From Trichomonas tenax (Eukaryota > Parabasalia > Trichomonadida > Trichomonadidae), in contig JALKBU010000556.1 of assembly GCA_023091735.1 (NCBI GenBank), forward strand, positions 1 to 33,600: 33,600 bases of DNA. Direction: 5' to 3'. Under the pieces are notes generated by a model. It ran no database searches. It saw only the letters and a list, made by a program, of their open reading frames with translations, and had not been told where the DNA came from. Positions 1 through 10,099 of this stretch are shown piece after piece. Positions within the stretch are counted from its first letter, which is position 1. The number at the start of each line of letters is the position of its first letter. The position numbers and the translations under genes were made by a program.

Positions 1-193
1 ACAAAGAAATTTTTTGATGTAATAGAGGTAAATGATTTTTATGAATTATTATTGTTGTTCCTTTTATGTCGTAATCAGCACCTGCAAATGATTTACGAAC
101 AATATCTTTGACGTCTTCGTTTGGTGTTATTGATATCGGTAAATTTTCTCTAAAGAACCAACATTTATCACTATTCTTTATTTCTTTTGTTAT
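1..193 (-). other. Open frame without a start, running off the left edge (possible gene or exon)
   Basis: On the minus strand a frame opens after a TAG at 194-196 and stays open to the window edge (about 64 codons). It has no ATG. Its translation looks protein-like, with a balanced composition and segments such as CWFFRENLPISITPNEDVKD and SFAGADYDIKG. I do not recognise a family. It could be the body of a gene whose ATG lies at 403 if something between about 195 and 345 is removed (an intron or a frameshift). It could also be an old remnant. No trichomonad intron consensus (ACTAACACACAG) is visible, so splicing is speculative. Confidence 0.3.
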
Positions 194-244
194 CTAAATT
201 CTTATTTTTGTTTGCTTTTCAATTATTATTAATGAAAATTTGAA

Positions 245-403
245 TTAAGATCGAGAAAAAAACCGGAAAAAGAGAATAGAAGGAGGAGAAAAGTAAAAAA
301 AGAAGAAGAAAAGGGAGGGAATATATAAGTTATTCTTTGAAATTAATTTGGTGATTTCGTTGGCCGGAGGCGATGATGACGCCGCTGGCCCCGATTTTTG
401 CAT
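245..403 (-). CDS. Possible short ORF or first exon, 52 codons, with polypyrimidine-coded tail
   Basis: An ATG at 403 opens a minus-strand frame that begins MQKSGPAASSSPPANEITKL, a plausible soluble N-terminus rich in Ala, Ser and Pro. After about 28 residues it runs into a Phe/Ser/Pro-rich stretch encoded by the complement of the polypurine tract and stops at 245. The abrupt change suggests that only the first 25-30 codons belong to a real protein. They may join the open frame at 1-193. The function is unknown. Confidence 0.25.
   Translation of the reverse strand: MQKSGPAASSSPPANEITKLISKNNLYIPSLFFFFFYFSPPSILFFRFFSRS
265..321 (+). repeat. Polypurine/polypyrimidine tract
   Basis: About 57 bases are almost pure A/G, with two interrupting T residues near 277 and 294. 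It is pyrimidine-rich on the minus strand. It lies between two minus-strand open segments, so it could be an intron polypyrimidine tract, a promoter element or simple low-complexity DNA. Confidence 0.6.
362..390. other. GC-rich imperfect hairpin
   Basis: Arms at 362-372 and 380-390 pair at 9 of 11 positions around the 7-base loop ATGATGA. The arms are far more GC-rich than the surroundings. They overlap the 5' end of the possible minus-strand gene starting at 403 (Ala/Ser/Pro codons), so the composition may simply reflect coding. Confidence 0.35.
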
Positions 404-1171
404 ATTTGTATTGCCAGAGGACAAAGCAAAAAGGTCACTTTTTCAATCCCTATGAAAAAGTCTTTTATGGCGTCACTGAATTTTCTACGCCTACTCAAAC
501 ATCTCGATTTTTCTCCGCCAGTATGAATATTTAAGGTCTAATTTTGGTGGCAAATGAAAAAATTTCCCATCTAAAATGCTGTGGATATATAAAGCATGAA
601 AAATATATTATTCAATATTATATCAAAAAAATATCTTGATTTATTTTGATGTTAACTGACGGATTATCATTATTCATGTTGTTTGCATGCTGTGTGGATG
701 AAAAGTAATGGTTGGAAATTAAGATTAAATATTTTGCGAATAAAAAGCAACACATTTTTATCCTGTAAGTCCAACATTTAGTAGATACTGATTTGTCTGC
801 GTTGAAAATGGACAAATCAAGTGAATAATAACGAGATAAAATCAGGATTACTAAAAATGAACAGATTGGGTATTGATATTTAATAGGATACGTATGCAGG
901 TGATAAGTCATCATATTATCATCATCGCATTCAGCTTTATCTCACCCTTTTTAACAAAAGATTATTTAATTTTTTTGATCATAAATACTTTTGTTGCATT
1001 TTTTCATTGAAATAGAGACTTAGAGCTATTTTAATTCAGCAATTTATTTTCAAAATATATACACATATTATATACGAAGCAAGAACATATGTTAACAAAA
1101 ATATTTGGCGGGAAAATTGTAAAAGTGACGGAAATATCATGGTCAGCAACTACACAACAGAAGTCATAGCA

Positions 1172-1329
1172 ATACGGAAAAGTAGTAGCTTGTTTCGATT
1201 TAATTTGTCAAAATTGAGCTTGCTTCGATCTGATTTGTTAAGATTAAGCTTGTTTGCAAATTAAAATTGTGATCACGAGCTACAAACATCTGGTGCCACA
1301 ACGCCACAAGGAGCACTACTTTTCCGTAT
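1172..1329. repeat. 15-bp perfect inverted repeat enclosing a 30-bp tandem repeat
   Basis: ATACGGAAAAGTAGT at 1172-1186 is the exact reverse complement of ACTACTTTTCCGTAT at 1315-1329. The 128-bp spacer contains about 2.3 copies of a 30-bp unit. No clear target-site duplication flanks the arms. It may be a fragment of a small foldback or MITE-like element. Confidence 0.5.
1187..1256 (+). repeat. 30-bp imperfect tandem repeat, about 2.3 copies
   Basis: Units at 1187-1216 and 1217-1246, with a partial unit after that, each begin AGCTTG(T/C)TTCGAT and continue with ATTTGT. They differ at several positions, so the array is not recent. Confidence 0.6.
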
Positions 1330-3306
1330 GGCAAATCTGGGTATTATGTATTTCCAAGAATGCTCAATTTCTGGTGGATTTCCTCAATACAAGCGATGCT
1401 CTGGAGAAAATCAACCATAAATTGAGCAATTCTGGAAATATTCAATAATATCAAAATGTTAATAGGTTTATTCGTAAAATAAAGGGAGAAACATTACGGT
1501 TGGCCATAGCAGCTGACTGCCTGTAAGTAATAAGGATAAAAAACCGGTTCATATTGAAATGAGTTCGATCGAAGATAAAAATGGCTTCAGCTCGTATTCT
1601 GAATGCAGAAACGCGACAGCTATTCGTCACAGAGGACTAGCTGTAAGTAATAAAGCCAATTGGCTCTGAAAACGTTTTAATATTATAAATCGGCATCATT
1701 TAAGCGCTTCAAGATGCTAGAAAGGGGGTAGCATTCACTTCCGAGTGAGAAGGACGCTGTATGAAGCATTACAATCGAAGGATCATTCATTCATTTAAAA
1801 TGACACTTTCTGTTACAAGGGGTTTACTCCCCCCAACTAAAGGGTGTCTAGACACCATTGTCGCCGAGGGGCCTATTTTGACGGAAAACGACATGCTTAC
1901 CACGATTTCTATTTTTGCAATCTTCCGGACAAAATAACCTTCTTTTTTATCGCATTGTTTACTGGCCACAAATTCACGAGTTTTCATGTTTTTAAATCAG
2001 CAGCTCTTTATAGATATACAAGCACTATGTTTTCGTGCAATTTCACCATCTTCATTGTGATTGTCATATTTTCTCTGGAAATTTCCAGCTAAGAACTTCC
2101 AGAAAAGTGAGCAAAATTGAATGAAAAGTGACCTTTTGGAAGCAGGAAATTTGGTCTGGAAGATAATTCAAAAAGTTGATAAATATGATCCTTGTTATCT
2201 GAAGAATGCATATATCAATTGGAAGATATTGAGGGATTTCCGATAATCTGGAAATAGTATAAAATCGAAAATTGATTTTTTAATATTTTATTCTATTCAT
2301 ATAGAATAACAATAATGACATGAAATTTGAGAAATTGGAAGTTTCTTCATTAATTTTCTTGACCAAGAAAACAAATTATAATGATATGAAGGACCTCTAT
2401 CATGATCTCATTGATGATGGCTGAGCATGTCTGAAACTTCGTTTCCAATAAATGAGCAGCTTCTGACTAATCAATTCCAAAAATTTTGAAAACCGCGATT
2501 GTCACATCATGCATAGCAATACATGGACCCCGCATTTCCCAAGTAACATAAATAATTCATGCGAAACCAACAAACGAAGCTTACTCTCAACTTTCCTTCT
2601 TAAGTCATTACTACATCATTCAAACCTTTTTACGAATATACAACGAATATTGACTTAATTTAGGCCATTGGAATCTACAGAAAAGAATTTTTGGGTCAAA
2701 TTATTTTGATTAAATATAAAACAAGCATTACATTGTTCAATTTAGCTGCAAAAATACAGAATTCATGTTTTTGCCTATGTTATCAAATTAAATTTCTTAT
2801 TTCCAGACTTTTTTCCTAAAGTCCATTTTTTATCTTCCAGAATCTATTTTATCTTCCAGATTTGCATCCCTAGTTATCCCAAAGTCCTTATTTCTAACAC
2901 CATAACTCTTGAAAACACCAGTCTCGAAAATCAATCCAATGGTCATAAATCTACATTGAGTGGATTTTAAAAGTGACAATCAACATACGATTATTTTCAA
3001 TTCAAAATTAATCTTTTTCGAAACAAATACAATCATATGATCCTATAATAACAGTTTTTCAATTTCATTTTGATCACTTTCACGCCCGTATCAATCCAAA
3101 AACTATACAGAGTTTACCGATGATATTTTTGAAAAAGTGAAACAATATGTATATGCTTCCATATTATAACAAAATATTCGAAAAACCTCTAAAATCGTGA
3201 AAATGTTATTAACGATAACCCAAAATTTCTCGAAAATCAGCAATAGTATCGTATGTAGTATCCATTTGCGCAATTTTTATTTTTCCAAACACCGCTGAAA
3301 AAATAA

Positions 3307-4008
3307 ATGGAAGGGCCTGCTTCTCCAATTCCGCGGGCACACAGACGCTCACACGGACTTCAGCGCTCAAACATGCTCAAAAGCACCCGCATAAAGCGGT
3401 GCTCGTCACTTTCTGACGTAAATTCAATAATTATCTCAGGAATTCATCCAAATACGACTGTTGAGCAGATTGAAAACGCATTTAGCGTGTTCGGTAAAAT
3501 TAACGCGTGTGCCATACATCCGAGGGAAGAAAATCAGCCATATTTGACGGCAATTTGCATATTTAATAATTCGAGCGATGCTAAAAACGCCGTAAATAAC
3601 ATTTCCATGGTTCGAATTGAGAACTGCAAATTGTCAGCAGTCTTTGATGTATCAAAAGAACGCGAGAAAAGAGCTTCTCGAGGAATATCAATTTGCAAGA
3701 TTCCAAAAGACGTGACAATGGATACAATTAAGCAGATATTCTCAAGATTTGGTGAAATAGAAAGCTCAAACCAATTGATGACAGATAATCTCGAGACGTG
3801 GAAAGCTTTAGTTCTTTATCAGACATTTGAAGCTGCTTCTGCTGCCGTCCAATCTATGCACGGAATGATGATATCTGGCAACAAACCGATTTCCGTCAAA
3901 TTCTATGACACAGGAAACCTTTCTTCACCGTCGTCCAATGCACTCCGAAGAAATTCCTACAGAATCTCTTCTAGTGACCTCTTCGATCTCAATTCGATGG
4001 TCCACTGA
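3307..4008 (+). CDS. RNA-binding protein with two RRM domains
   Basis: This is a complete 233-aa gene with an ATG start and TGA stop. Two RNA-recognition motifs are visible. RRM1 is at about residues 39-115, with the RNP2-like strand SIIISGI and RNP1-like strand TAICIFNN. RRM2 is at about 126-200, with ISICKI and WKALVLYQ. Both RNP1 strands lack most of the usual aromatic residues, so RNA contact may be weak or non-canonical. A basic Ser/Arg-rich head (residues 1-35) and a Ser-rich tail flank the domains. Paired RRMs with this head resemble the Mei2-like/RRM proteins of other protists, but that is only an impression. The probable role is binding of mRNA in the nucleus or cytoplasm. Codon use is richer in GC than the spacers, as expected of a live gene. 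Confidence 0.85.
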   Translation: MEGPASPIPRAHRRSHGLQRSNMLKSTRIKRCSSLSDVNSIIISGIHPNTTVEQIENAFSVFGKINACAIHPREENQPYLTAICIFNNSSDAKNAVNNISMVRIENCKLSAVFDVSKEREKRASRGISICKIPKDVTMDTIKQIFSRFGEIESSNQLMTDNLETWKALVLYQTFEAASAAVQSMHGMMISGNKPISVKFYDTGNLSSPSSNALRRNSYRISSSDLFDLNSMVH

Positions 4009-4719
4009 ACATGATTTTTCTTTGTTTTATATTAATTTATTTTGTTATAAAATTCTTCCACAATTACATACATTTATATACCAACCAAACAGTCAAGCTC
4101 GAGTATCGTTACAGTCTCCTTTCCAATATTTAAGTTATTTTTGAAATTTCAATTTTGAATGAAATAAATATCTATTAATGAACTTAAAACTATCTGCATA
4201 TTCATCAGAAATACTAAGGAATGAACAACTTTGAACGAAGAAAGCTATTATCAAAAATTTGCAAATATTGAAATATGAGATGAGAAAATACATTTTTATT
4301 TAATACAATCTATTTTACAATAATATAATTCTTATTTATATGCATTATTTATATTCATAATATCTTAGAAACAAAATATAAGTGATGGAATCGTCAATTA
4401 ACATCTTCGATGCTTCGAATCTCATTTTTGATCCAAAATCAACTTAAAGGGTATTATAAAAAATTCTCGCAACAATAAGCATGTGATGAGCTTTCAAAAA
4501 AGTTTATCATTATTGCAATTTATTCCTATTCTCAATCACCAAAATTTAGAATTCCCAAGCAATATCAAACAAATATAAGAAGATTCTGTATTACTTTGGT
4601 ATATAATTGTCAACATTGCAATTTCAAAGACGCATTAAATTTAAGATTAGTGCCAAGTCAAAAAATACATACAAAATGTTTAAATACATAACAATCTATA
4701 TAATATAACAAAAAAAAAA
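4009..4719. other. Intergenic region between convergent genes
   Basis: About 700 bp of AT-rich sequence lie between the stops of two convergent genes. The frame at 3905-4144 overlaps the RRM gene and looks random. I see no repeats or RNA genes. It should hold the 3' ends of both transcripts. Confidence 0.5.
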
Positions 4720-6774
4720 TTAAATGAATGGCTTATAAATATTCTTCGCATACTTTGTATTGATTTGGTTTTGGAGTGTCACAAGGTCTTGAACAACCGA
4801 ATTTGTCAATCCTAAATACATCAATATAGAACTTTCAAAATCAAGCCATATTCTTCTCTTCTTATCTGAGCTGAATTTCAAAAAGAATTCATTTGTCATC
4901 GCAAGGGAATTAAGAACAATGAAGGACGAAATCACGATGTTTCCTTTCACTTGCTGTAGAGCGATGGAAAACGTTTTTCGGCCATATCCAGTCAGGTTTG
5001 TAACATCATTTAATATATGAAAAGCTTTCAAAATAAGATATAATCTTTTGTGATAAGGAAGCTTCCATGTGCACCTAATTAGCTTAATAGTGTCTGTAAT
5101 ATGATCACGAACAATGGGACGTTGTTCACCAAGAAATTTTCCAAATGAAATTATTACATTTGTTGAAATTGCTTGTTTAACAGATCTGTCCCAAATTCCT
5201 TCCATCTCAAGAATTTCATTTTCGTAATGTTTAAGGATTTTTGGAACATATTGTTCTATGGAAAACAATATCATGGATTCTATATGAATATTCCGATCAT
5301 AAAGTGTTCTGTATATGTTAATTGTTGTCGAATTTATCTTTTCGTGCGTGATTATATGTTCAATTCGTCTCGAAATATATGATTCCTTAAATTCGTTCAA
5401 AATATTTCTCCATTTCTTGAGTTGAGACACGAAAACACATTCAGCGAGGAATTTTTCGAATGTTTGCGCATCTTGTATAAGTTTGTTTGTTAAATATGCA
5501 AGAACATAATTTTCTTGATTTAAATTTCGCTTTTCAGCTTGTTGCAACATATACTTGTATACACTTTCGCCTGTTTCATTAGCTTCATATGTCCAAGCTT
5601 TCATATATTTATAAATTTCCGGCGGATTTTGCAAATTTGGAATCACAAATGGATTTAAATCTTTAAATATTAGAGGCTCTATTGTTTGGTTTTGTCTTAA
5701 TCTACTCGATTGCGGATAAATTTGACACCAGAAAAACACAGGATAAACATTTTGATCGATCGCATTAAATTCATTGATTGTGAGAATCGGTGGAAGCATT
5801 CCACGTGTGTGCAGCAATTTGGCGATACCAATGACATCAGCGATCCTAACATACACTAAAAACGAGTTATCTTGCGAGGATTCATATAATTTAGGCGGTT
5901 CAAATACAGTATTAACTGTTCTAAGATCAGCAAACAACTGCGATATCTCATCTATTCTTTGTCTCATGTTTACAACGATTTTCTCGAAGAGTGAAAAATC
6001 TGAAGGTAATGAAGTTGATTTTAACCACATAAGGATTAACGGAGATGCAAACTCATCCAAAAAGAAGTCTAAAAACTTAACGCGTGTTGTTCTGTTGAAT
6101 ATTTCACGAAGAATTGTTAAATGTTGATATGGAAGTTGATTTAAATTCGTTCTCAAGCAATCTAATAAGAAAGCGGAGTGTATCGGTATCAATACATCAA
6201 GCTTTTTGTTCTGTGGACCCGAAATATCAATCATAAACTGCTGTAAGAAAATTGATGAAACAGATTCGATGAATTTATAGACTGTTCCACTTCTAAACAA
6301 TGGAACTATAATAGGAAACAGTCGCTTTATGTCAGATTTATACTGTTCGAAGATCTCTCTGTAAAGATTCCCCGCATCAATGAGATTTTCTTGGCTTGAA
6401 AAATAAGCGAAAACTTGTGGGAGAATGACGTATGCGAAGCTCTTGAAGTATGGACTGTCTATAATTGTAAGTATTAACGAAGCGAAAACGCGTGGATTAT
6501 CGTAAAGAAAGTTAAATATAAAATTTGCACTTTGTGATATTGATGATATTCCCATAAAAGGAAAGTTAGACACTTTGCTAATGTATGCAATTTCCTTTTC
6601 TGGAACAGTGAATGGTAATTCTATTTTACACGGGATTAAATTATATAATAATATGATTCTGCTTGCGTGAATGATTTCTTTTCGCAATTTATCAATTTCT
6701 TTTTGGTCTATAGTCTTAACAACACCGTTTTGAAATGGTACCATCGATGATAAATAGTCGAAACATGATCTCAT
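4720..6774 (-). CDS. Large helical protein of unknown family, 684 aa
   Basis: This is a complete frame from ATG at 6774 to TAA, with no internal stops, which in DNA this AT-rich is strong evidence for a real gene. The protein has no signal peptide. Hydrophobic stretches are short and amphipathic, so it is probably a cytosolic, mostly alpha-helical protein. The N-terminal third has helical segments (for example DNPRVFASLILTIIDSPYF and ILPQVFAYFSSQENLIDAGN) that recall the all-helical RasGAP or VPS9 folds in large trichomonad regulatory proteins. I cannot identify a catalytic Arg finger or a VPS9 signature, so this stays a guess. The C-terminal half has repeated long helices. It converges with the RRM gene and diverges from the BAR/SH3 gene about 440 bp away. 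Confidence 0.8.
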   Translation of the reverse strand: MRSCFDYLSSMVPFQNGVVKTIDQKEIDKLRKEIIHASRIILLYNLIPCKIELPFTVPEKEIAYISKVSNFPFMGISSISQSANFIFNFLYDNPRVFASLILTIIDSPYFKSFAYVILPQVFAYFSSQENLIDAGNLYREIFEQYKSDIKRLFPIIVPLFRSGTVYKFIESVSSIFLQQFMIDISGPQNKKLDVLIPIHSAFLLDCLRTNLNQLPYQHLTILREIFNRTTRVKFLDFFLDEFASPLILMWLKSTSLPSDFSLFEKIVVNMRQRIDEISQLFADLRTVNTVFEPPKLYESSQDNSFLVYVRIADVIGIAKLLHTRGMLPPILTINEFNAIDQNVYPVFFWCQIYPQSSRLRQNQTIEPLIFKDLNPFVIPNLQNPPEIYKYMKAWTYEANETGESVYKYMLQQAEKRNLNQENYVLAYLTNKLIQDAQTFEKFLAECVFVSQLKKWRNILNEFKESYISRRIEHIITHEKINSTTINIYRTLYDRNIHIESMILFSIEQYVPKILKHYENEILEMEGIWDRSVKQAISTNVIISFGKFLGEQRPIVRDHITDTIKLIRCTWKLPYHKRLYLILKAFHILNDVTNLTGYGRKTFSIALQQVKGNIVISSFIVLNSLAMTNEFFLKFSSDKKRRIWLDFESSILMYLGLTNSVVQDLVTLQNQINTKYAKNIYKPFI

Positions 6775-7213
6775 AAATATTTTAAGAAATGAGGGTTTGA
6801 TAAAAATATGAAGGGAAATTATCAGCTTTTGTAAACTGATAATTCAATTGTAATCTTATTTTTTTTAATTTGCCAAAATCTAAAATTGTATTAACTTTAG
6901 AAACTTAAAGAACGAAATCTTTATAACATCTACTAAAAATAAGTATATAGCTCTGATATTAACTAAAATAAATGTTAAATTTACAATTTCATCCATTAAT
7001 TAACAAGTAATTCATTATACTTATGCTCGAATTTTATTAGTCTATTATTGCCAATAGTGGATGTACTTTAAAAAAATAGTTAAATCCAATTTATTTTGTA
7101 TTTTTTCGAGATTTGACTAATGTCAATTTTGAATAATTTACATGACAAAATTATTGGTCATGCGGTTACACTCAAAAATACAAAATCGGATTGAATTTTA
7201 GCAATTTTTTTTG

Positions 7214-8497
7214 ATGAATTGTTATTTGAAACAAGAAAATCACGTTGATGCAACAGTGAACGAATTCTATGTAATGTTCATGTCAGAGACGAAGCTCCTT
7301 GAATTTCATAAGAATTTTCCAATTACAATCGGAAATTATTGCTTGATTTTAAAAAAATTCGCGACAACCAATTCATCAACATTCCAAACGAAGATAGAAA
7401 AGTATAGAAACAACTTTTTAAGTTCTAAAATACTTGCTCCCGGTTTTCCTGGATATCAAGATATACAATTGAAGCATATAAGCGCGATGTTGACAGAGCA
7501 ATGCAATCAGGTGTTTCTATTCGTTGAAAATATCGAAAATGATTTTTTACCTAAGTTCAAGGGTATTTTAATTAACTCTTCTCAGACAATGAATAAAGTT
7601 TCATTGCAAACAAAAGAAGCAGAACAAAATTGGAGAACAATTAAAACGCAAATGTATGATAATGATAAAATTGTCAATTCATTATTAAAAGAAATTAACA
7701 ATAATAAGAAAAATTTGCTTAAAATACACGGATTAGTTACACAATACACTAACACTGTAAAGTTACAAAAGTACCTGACGTTAAAACTAAACATTGCATA
7801 TGAAAAATATTGCAAATCGATAAAAGTTTCGATAGTTGAAATGAAGAGAGCTGGTAAAGAAAGGATTGATGCAGTTTTAGATTTTGCAATCAAATTGTCA
7901 GATTTTTATACAACAATAGCAGAATTTTACACAGAATTTTATAAAACCATCCAAAGTTCGAATACACAGTTAGATTCAATGAAATCCAATATTATGGATC
8001 TATATAATTTCGCTGTTTCACACAAAATATATCGTCACTATATGGGAAATGTCACATATGAAAAATATATTTTCAAAAACTGCGATATTTTGTTAGATTC
8101 AACAGCTCCTTTCCGTAAATTCCCTGCATATGATCCTCCAATCCTATTTGCGGAAGCAATACACGATTTTGTAGGCATTCGCGCGAATGAAATTTCTTGT
8201 TATAAAGGTCAAAAGTTATTCTTATACGAACAGCCTGTAGACAAATGGATCCTTGCATCGACAAATAGAATGTTTCCTTCAGGGTATATTCCAACTAACA
8301 ACATCAGACTCATTTGTGTTAAAACAGCATTCGCAATAAGATGTTGTTTGCCGAGTGATGATCAACTTGGGATATTTCCTGGCGAATTGTTAGTTGTTGA
8401 ATACGAAGATGATGAAAGATATTGGTGCACAAATTCATTAGGAGTTTCAGGCTATGTTGACAAATACGCAGTGATTATTGAAAGGATTTTACCATGA
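7214..8497 (+). CDS. BAR/F-BAR-like coiled-coil protein with two C-terminal SH3 domains
   Basis: The start is the ATG at 7214; a TTG lies just before it in frame. The protein has 427 aa. Residues 1 to about 290 are long amphipathic helices rich in Lys, Glu, Asn and Ile, with the length and pattern of a BAR/F-BAR membrane-curving module. Two SH3 folds follow. The first is at about 310-365, beginning with an ALYDF-like AIHDF and ending in GYIPTNNI. The second, at about 368-425, is more diverged, with YWCTNSLGVSGYVDKYAV. In other eukaryotes this architecture recruits WASP/dynamin-type partners to endocytic membranes. A similar role in endocytosis or actin coupling is inferred. The BAR assignment rests on pattern; the first SH3 is more secure than the second. 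Confidence 0.75.
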   Translation: MNCYLKQENHVDATVNEFYVMFMSETKLLEFHKNFPITIGNYCLILKKFATTNSSTFQTKIEKYRNNFLSSKILAPGFPGYQDIQLKHISAMLTEQCNQVFLFVENIENDFLPKFKGILINSSQTMNKVSLQTKEAEQNWRTIKTQMYDNDKIVNSLLKEINNNKKNLLKIHGLVTQYTNTVKLQKYLTLKLNIAYEKYCKSIKVSIVEMKRAGKERIDAVLDFAIKLSDFYTTIAEFYTEFYKTIQSSNTQLDSMKSNIMDLYNFAVSHKIYRHYMGNVTYEKYIFKNCDILLDSTAPFRKFPAYDPPILFAEAIHDFVGIRANEISCYKGQKLFLYEQPVDKWILASTNRMFPSGYIPTNNIRLICVKTAFAIRCCLPSDDQLGIFPGELLVVEYEDDERYWCTNSLGVSGYVDKYAVIIERILP

Positions 8498-8955
8498 AAT
8501 ATTATTTGTTTGTTAAATACCATTTATTGTTTTTAATGCTGTCTAGCGACGATATTTTTAGAACTATATTTGACTTAAAATCATTTTAATTACAAATTTA
8601 ATTTTTGATTAACATGATAATGCATTTTTATCTTTGATAGATAGAAGAAATAACATTGAACCGTTGTGAATATGGTTATCATATACATAGACGCATTCAA
8701 TAATTTAATTTTAATGAAATTGTTGATTCAAATTTGGTGAAATTAAGTTGTTTGGTAATTTATTACTGTGAATTATCATGAGAAGCTATTTCTGATGATA
8801 TTTCTTTTACAATATAGAGAAATGAACAAATATATAGCAAAAAATTATTTCATTATTTGATATAAAACTATTAACAAGAAATGCGGGATTAGTTGTAAGG
8901 TAATGTGGCCTAAAGTTGTAATTTTCAAAAGACAATTTTGAAATTAATCAGATAT
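8498..8955. other. Intergenic region
   Basis: About 460 bp of AT-rich DNA lie between the BAR/SH3 gene and the end of the CAP pseudogene. I see no gene, repeat or RNA in it. Confidence 0.5.
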
Positions 8956-10071
8956 TTATTGTGATGAAGCACCAGTGCCAGCTTTCTTCTTCTTCATTAT
9001 GATAATGACTGCGACAGTAGCACCGACAACGATAGCAACAGCGAGGATGACACCGATAGCGATTCCTGCCTTCTGTCCAGCAATCAAAGAGCTTCCGCTC
9101 TTGGAATTTTCATCTCCTGGAGATGGTGGCAAATCACCTTCTTCACTGGATGTGAACTTCTCATCTGTGTAATTTGCATTGCAGTCACGTCAAGCTGTCT
9201 CGTAGATGTATTCATTCGTTTCATCAGTGATTTTGACTGTCACTGTCTTTCCTTTGATATTGTCGTATCCCTTGAATGTAAACTTAACATATGTAGGGAA
9301 AGAGTATGAATCCGCAAAGAATTTCTTTTCTAAGCCTTCAGCTGGTTGCTTATCAATCCAAACTTCAACTTATGGATCTTTGAGGCCTTTAAGTTGGAAA
9401 GACCAATACTTGAACGAGTATTGGTAGTGTAAAAAGCCTGGTGATGACCAAGCTGTAAATAAAATTTTGTCAAAATTAGATTCACTGAATTGAATTGTGT
9501 CAATTGTTCTCATTGCGCTGTATGTGCCTTTGGATGAATCGTAGATACCACCAAATGATGTGGATTTCAAGCCAGGATGAACAACTCACATTCTGTGACC
9601 TAAAGAATCAACCATTGCGTCATCAGACCACGAAATAACGCTGTCAGAGGATGTGCTCTTTGGATTGGCCCAAGCTAAGTTTGAGTTATTGCATCCATTT
9701 AATCCAGATTCTGAATAAAATTCAAAGGACGAAGTTGGATTGTGATCAAGTTTTCCTTTTCTGAGGCAAATTAAGGAGTATGTAACTTGAGCATCATTCT
9801 TTGAGTTATCAAGTTTAATCAAAGGTGAATAACCAATGAGCCAACGAATATAGTTGAGCGTTGACAAAGCGTTTGCATCATCAACAGTTCTGTCATAGGT
9901 TGGAGCAGTGCATGTTGAAGGAGTTGGGAAATAAGTTTTATCGTACTTCATGAGATCGAATTTTCCGAAGTTGTCTGCCTTGAATTTATCACAGACATCC
10001 TTCAGAGTTCTATTTTGTGGTTTATCAAACTTTATTGGGTCCACAAGAGCCAAATTAAACAAGATAAACAT
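8956..10071 (-). pseudogene. CAP/SCP-domain membrane-anchored surface protein, broken by three in-frame stops
   Basis: One continuous minus-strand frame runs from ATG at 10071 to TAA at 8958-8956 (about 371 codons). It is interrupted by TGA (9588-9586), TAA (9372-9370) and TGA (9192-9190), with no frameshift. A short hydrophobic N-terminus looks like a signal peptide. A CAP (cysteine-rich secretory/PR-1) domain follows, with LNYIRWLIGYSPLIKLD, a KLDHNP histidine motif, and DSLGHRM directly before the first stop, where family members usually have GHR followed by Trp. Then come a beta-rich segment (YSFKYWSFQLKGL), an acidic linker, one transmembrane helix (about 8995-9063) and a KKKK cytoplasmic tail. 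Trichomonads carry many such anchored CAP proteins of unknown ligand. Here the gene is dead unless readthrough occurs, yet the reading frame is otherwise perfectly kept, so the loss looks recent. Confidence 0.85.
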
Positions 10072-10099
10072 TATTTTATTTGTGTGAAGTGATTATTTT

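Larger units (their letters stand above)
404..3306. other. Gene-poor region of 2.9 kb
   Basis: No open frame here has convincing protein-like composition. Short frames at 618-914 (-), 1254-1448 (+) and 1787-2092 (both strands) look random. The stretch holds the 1172-1329 inverted repeat, a perfect 14-bp palindrome GGTGTCTAGACACC at 1843-1856, and two copies of CTGTAAGTAATAA near 1521 and 1640. Otherwise nothing is recognisable. It may contain old transposon debris. Confidence 0.5.

Noticed and set aside
1816..1860. tRNA-like GC-rich stretch with a palindrome
   Set aside because: No acceptor stem, anticodon arm or T-arm motif can be fitted.
618..2092. Short open frames at 618-914, 1254-1448, 1787-1987 and 1844-2092
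   Set aside because: Composition is like translated AT-rich spacer, with no homology-like motifs, some lack an ATG, and two overlap on opposite strands.
5173..6127. Plus-strand frames inside the 684-aa gene
   Set aside because: Shadows of the long minus-strand gene.
7582..8294. Minus-strand frames inside the BAR/SH3 gene
   Set aside because: Shadows of the coding strand.
8975..9427. Plus-strand frames over the CAP pseudogene
   Set aside because: They are complements of the membrane helix and beta-rich part, which make sense on the minus strand.
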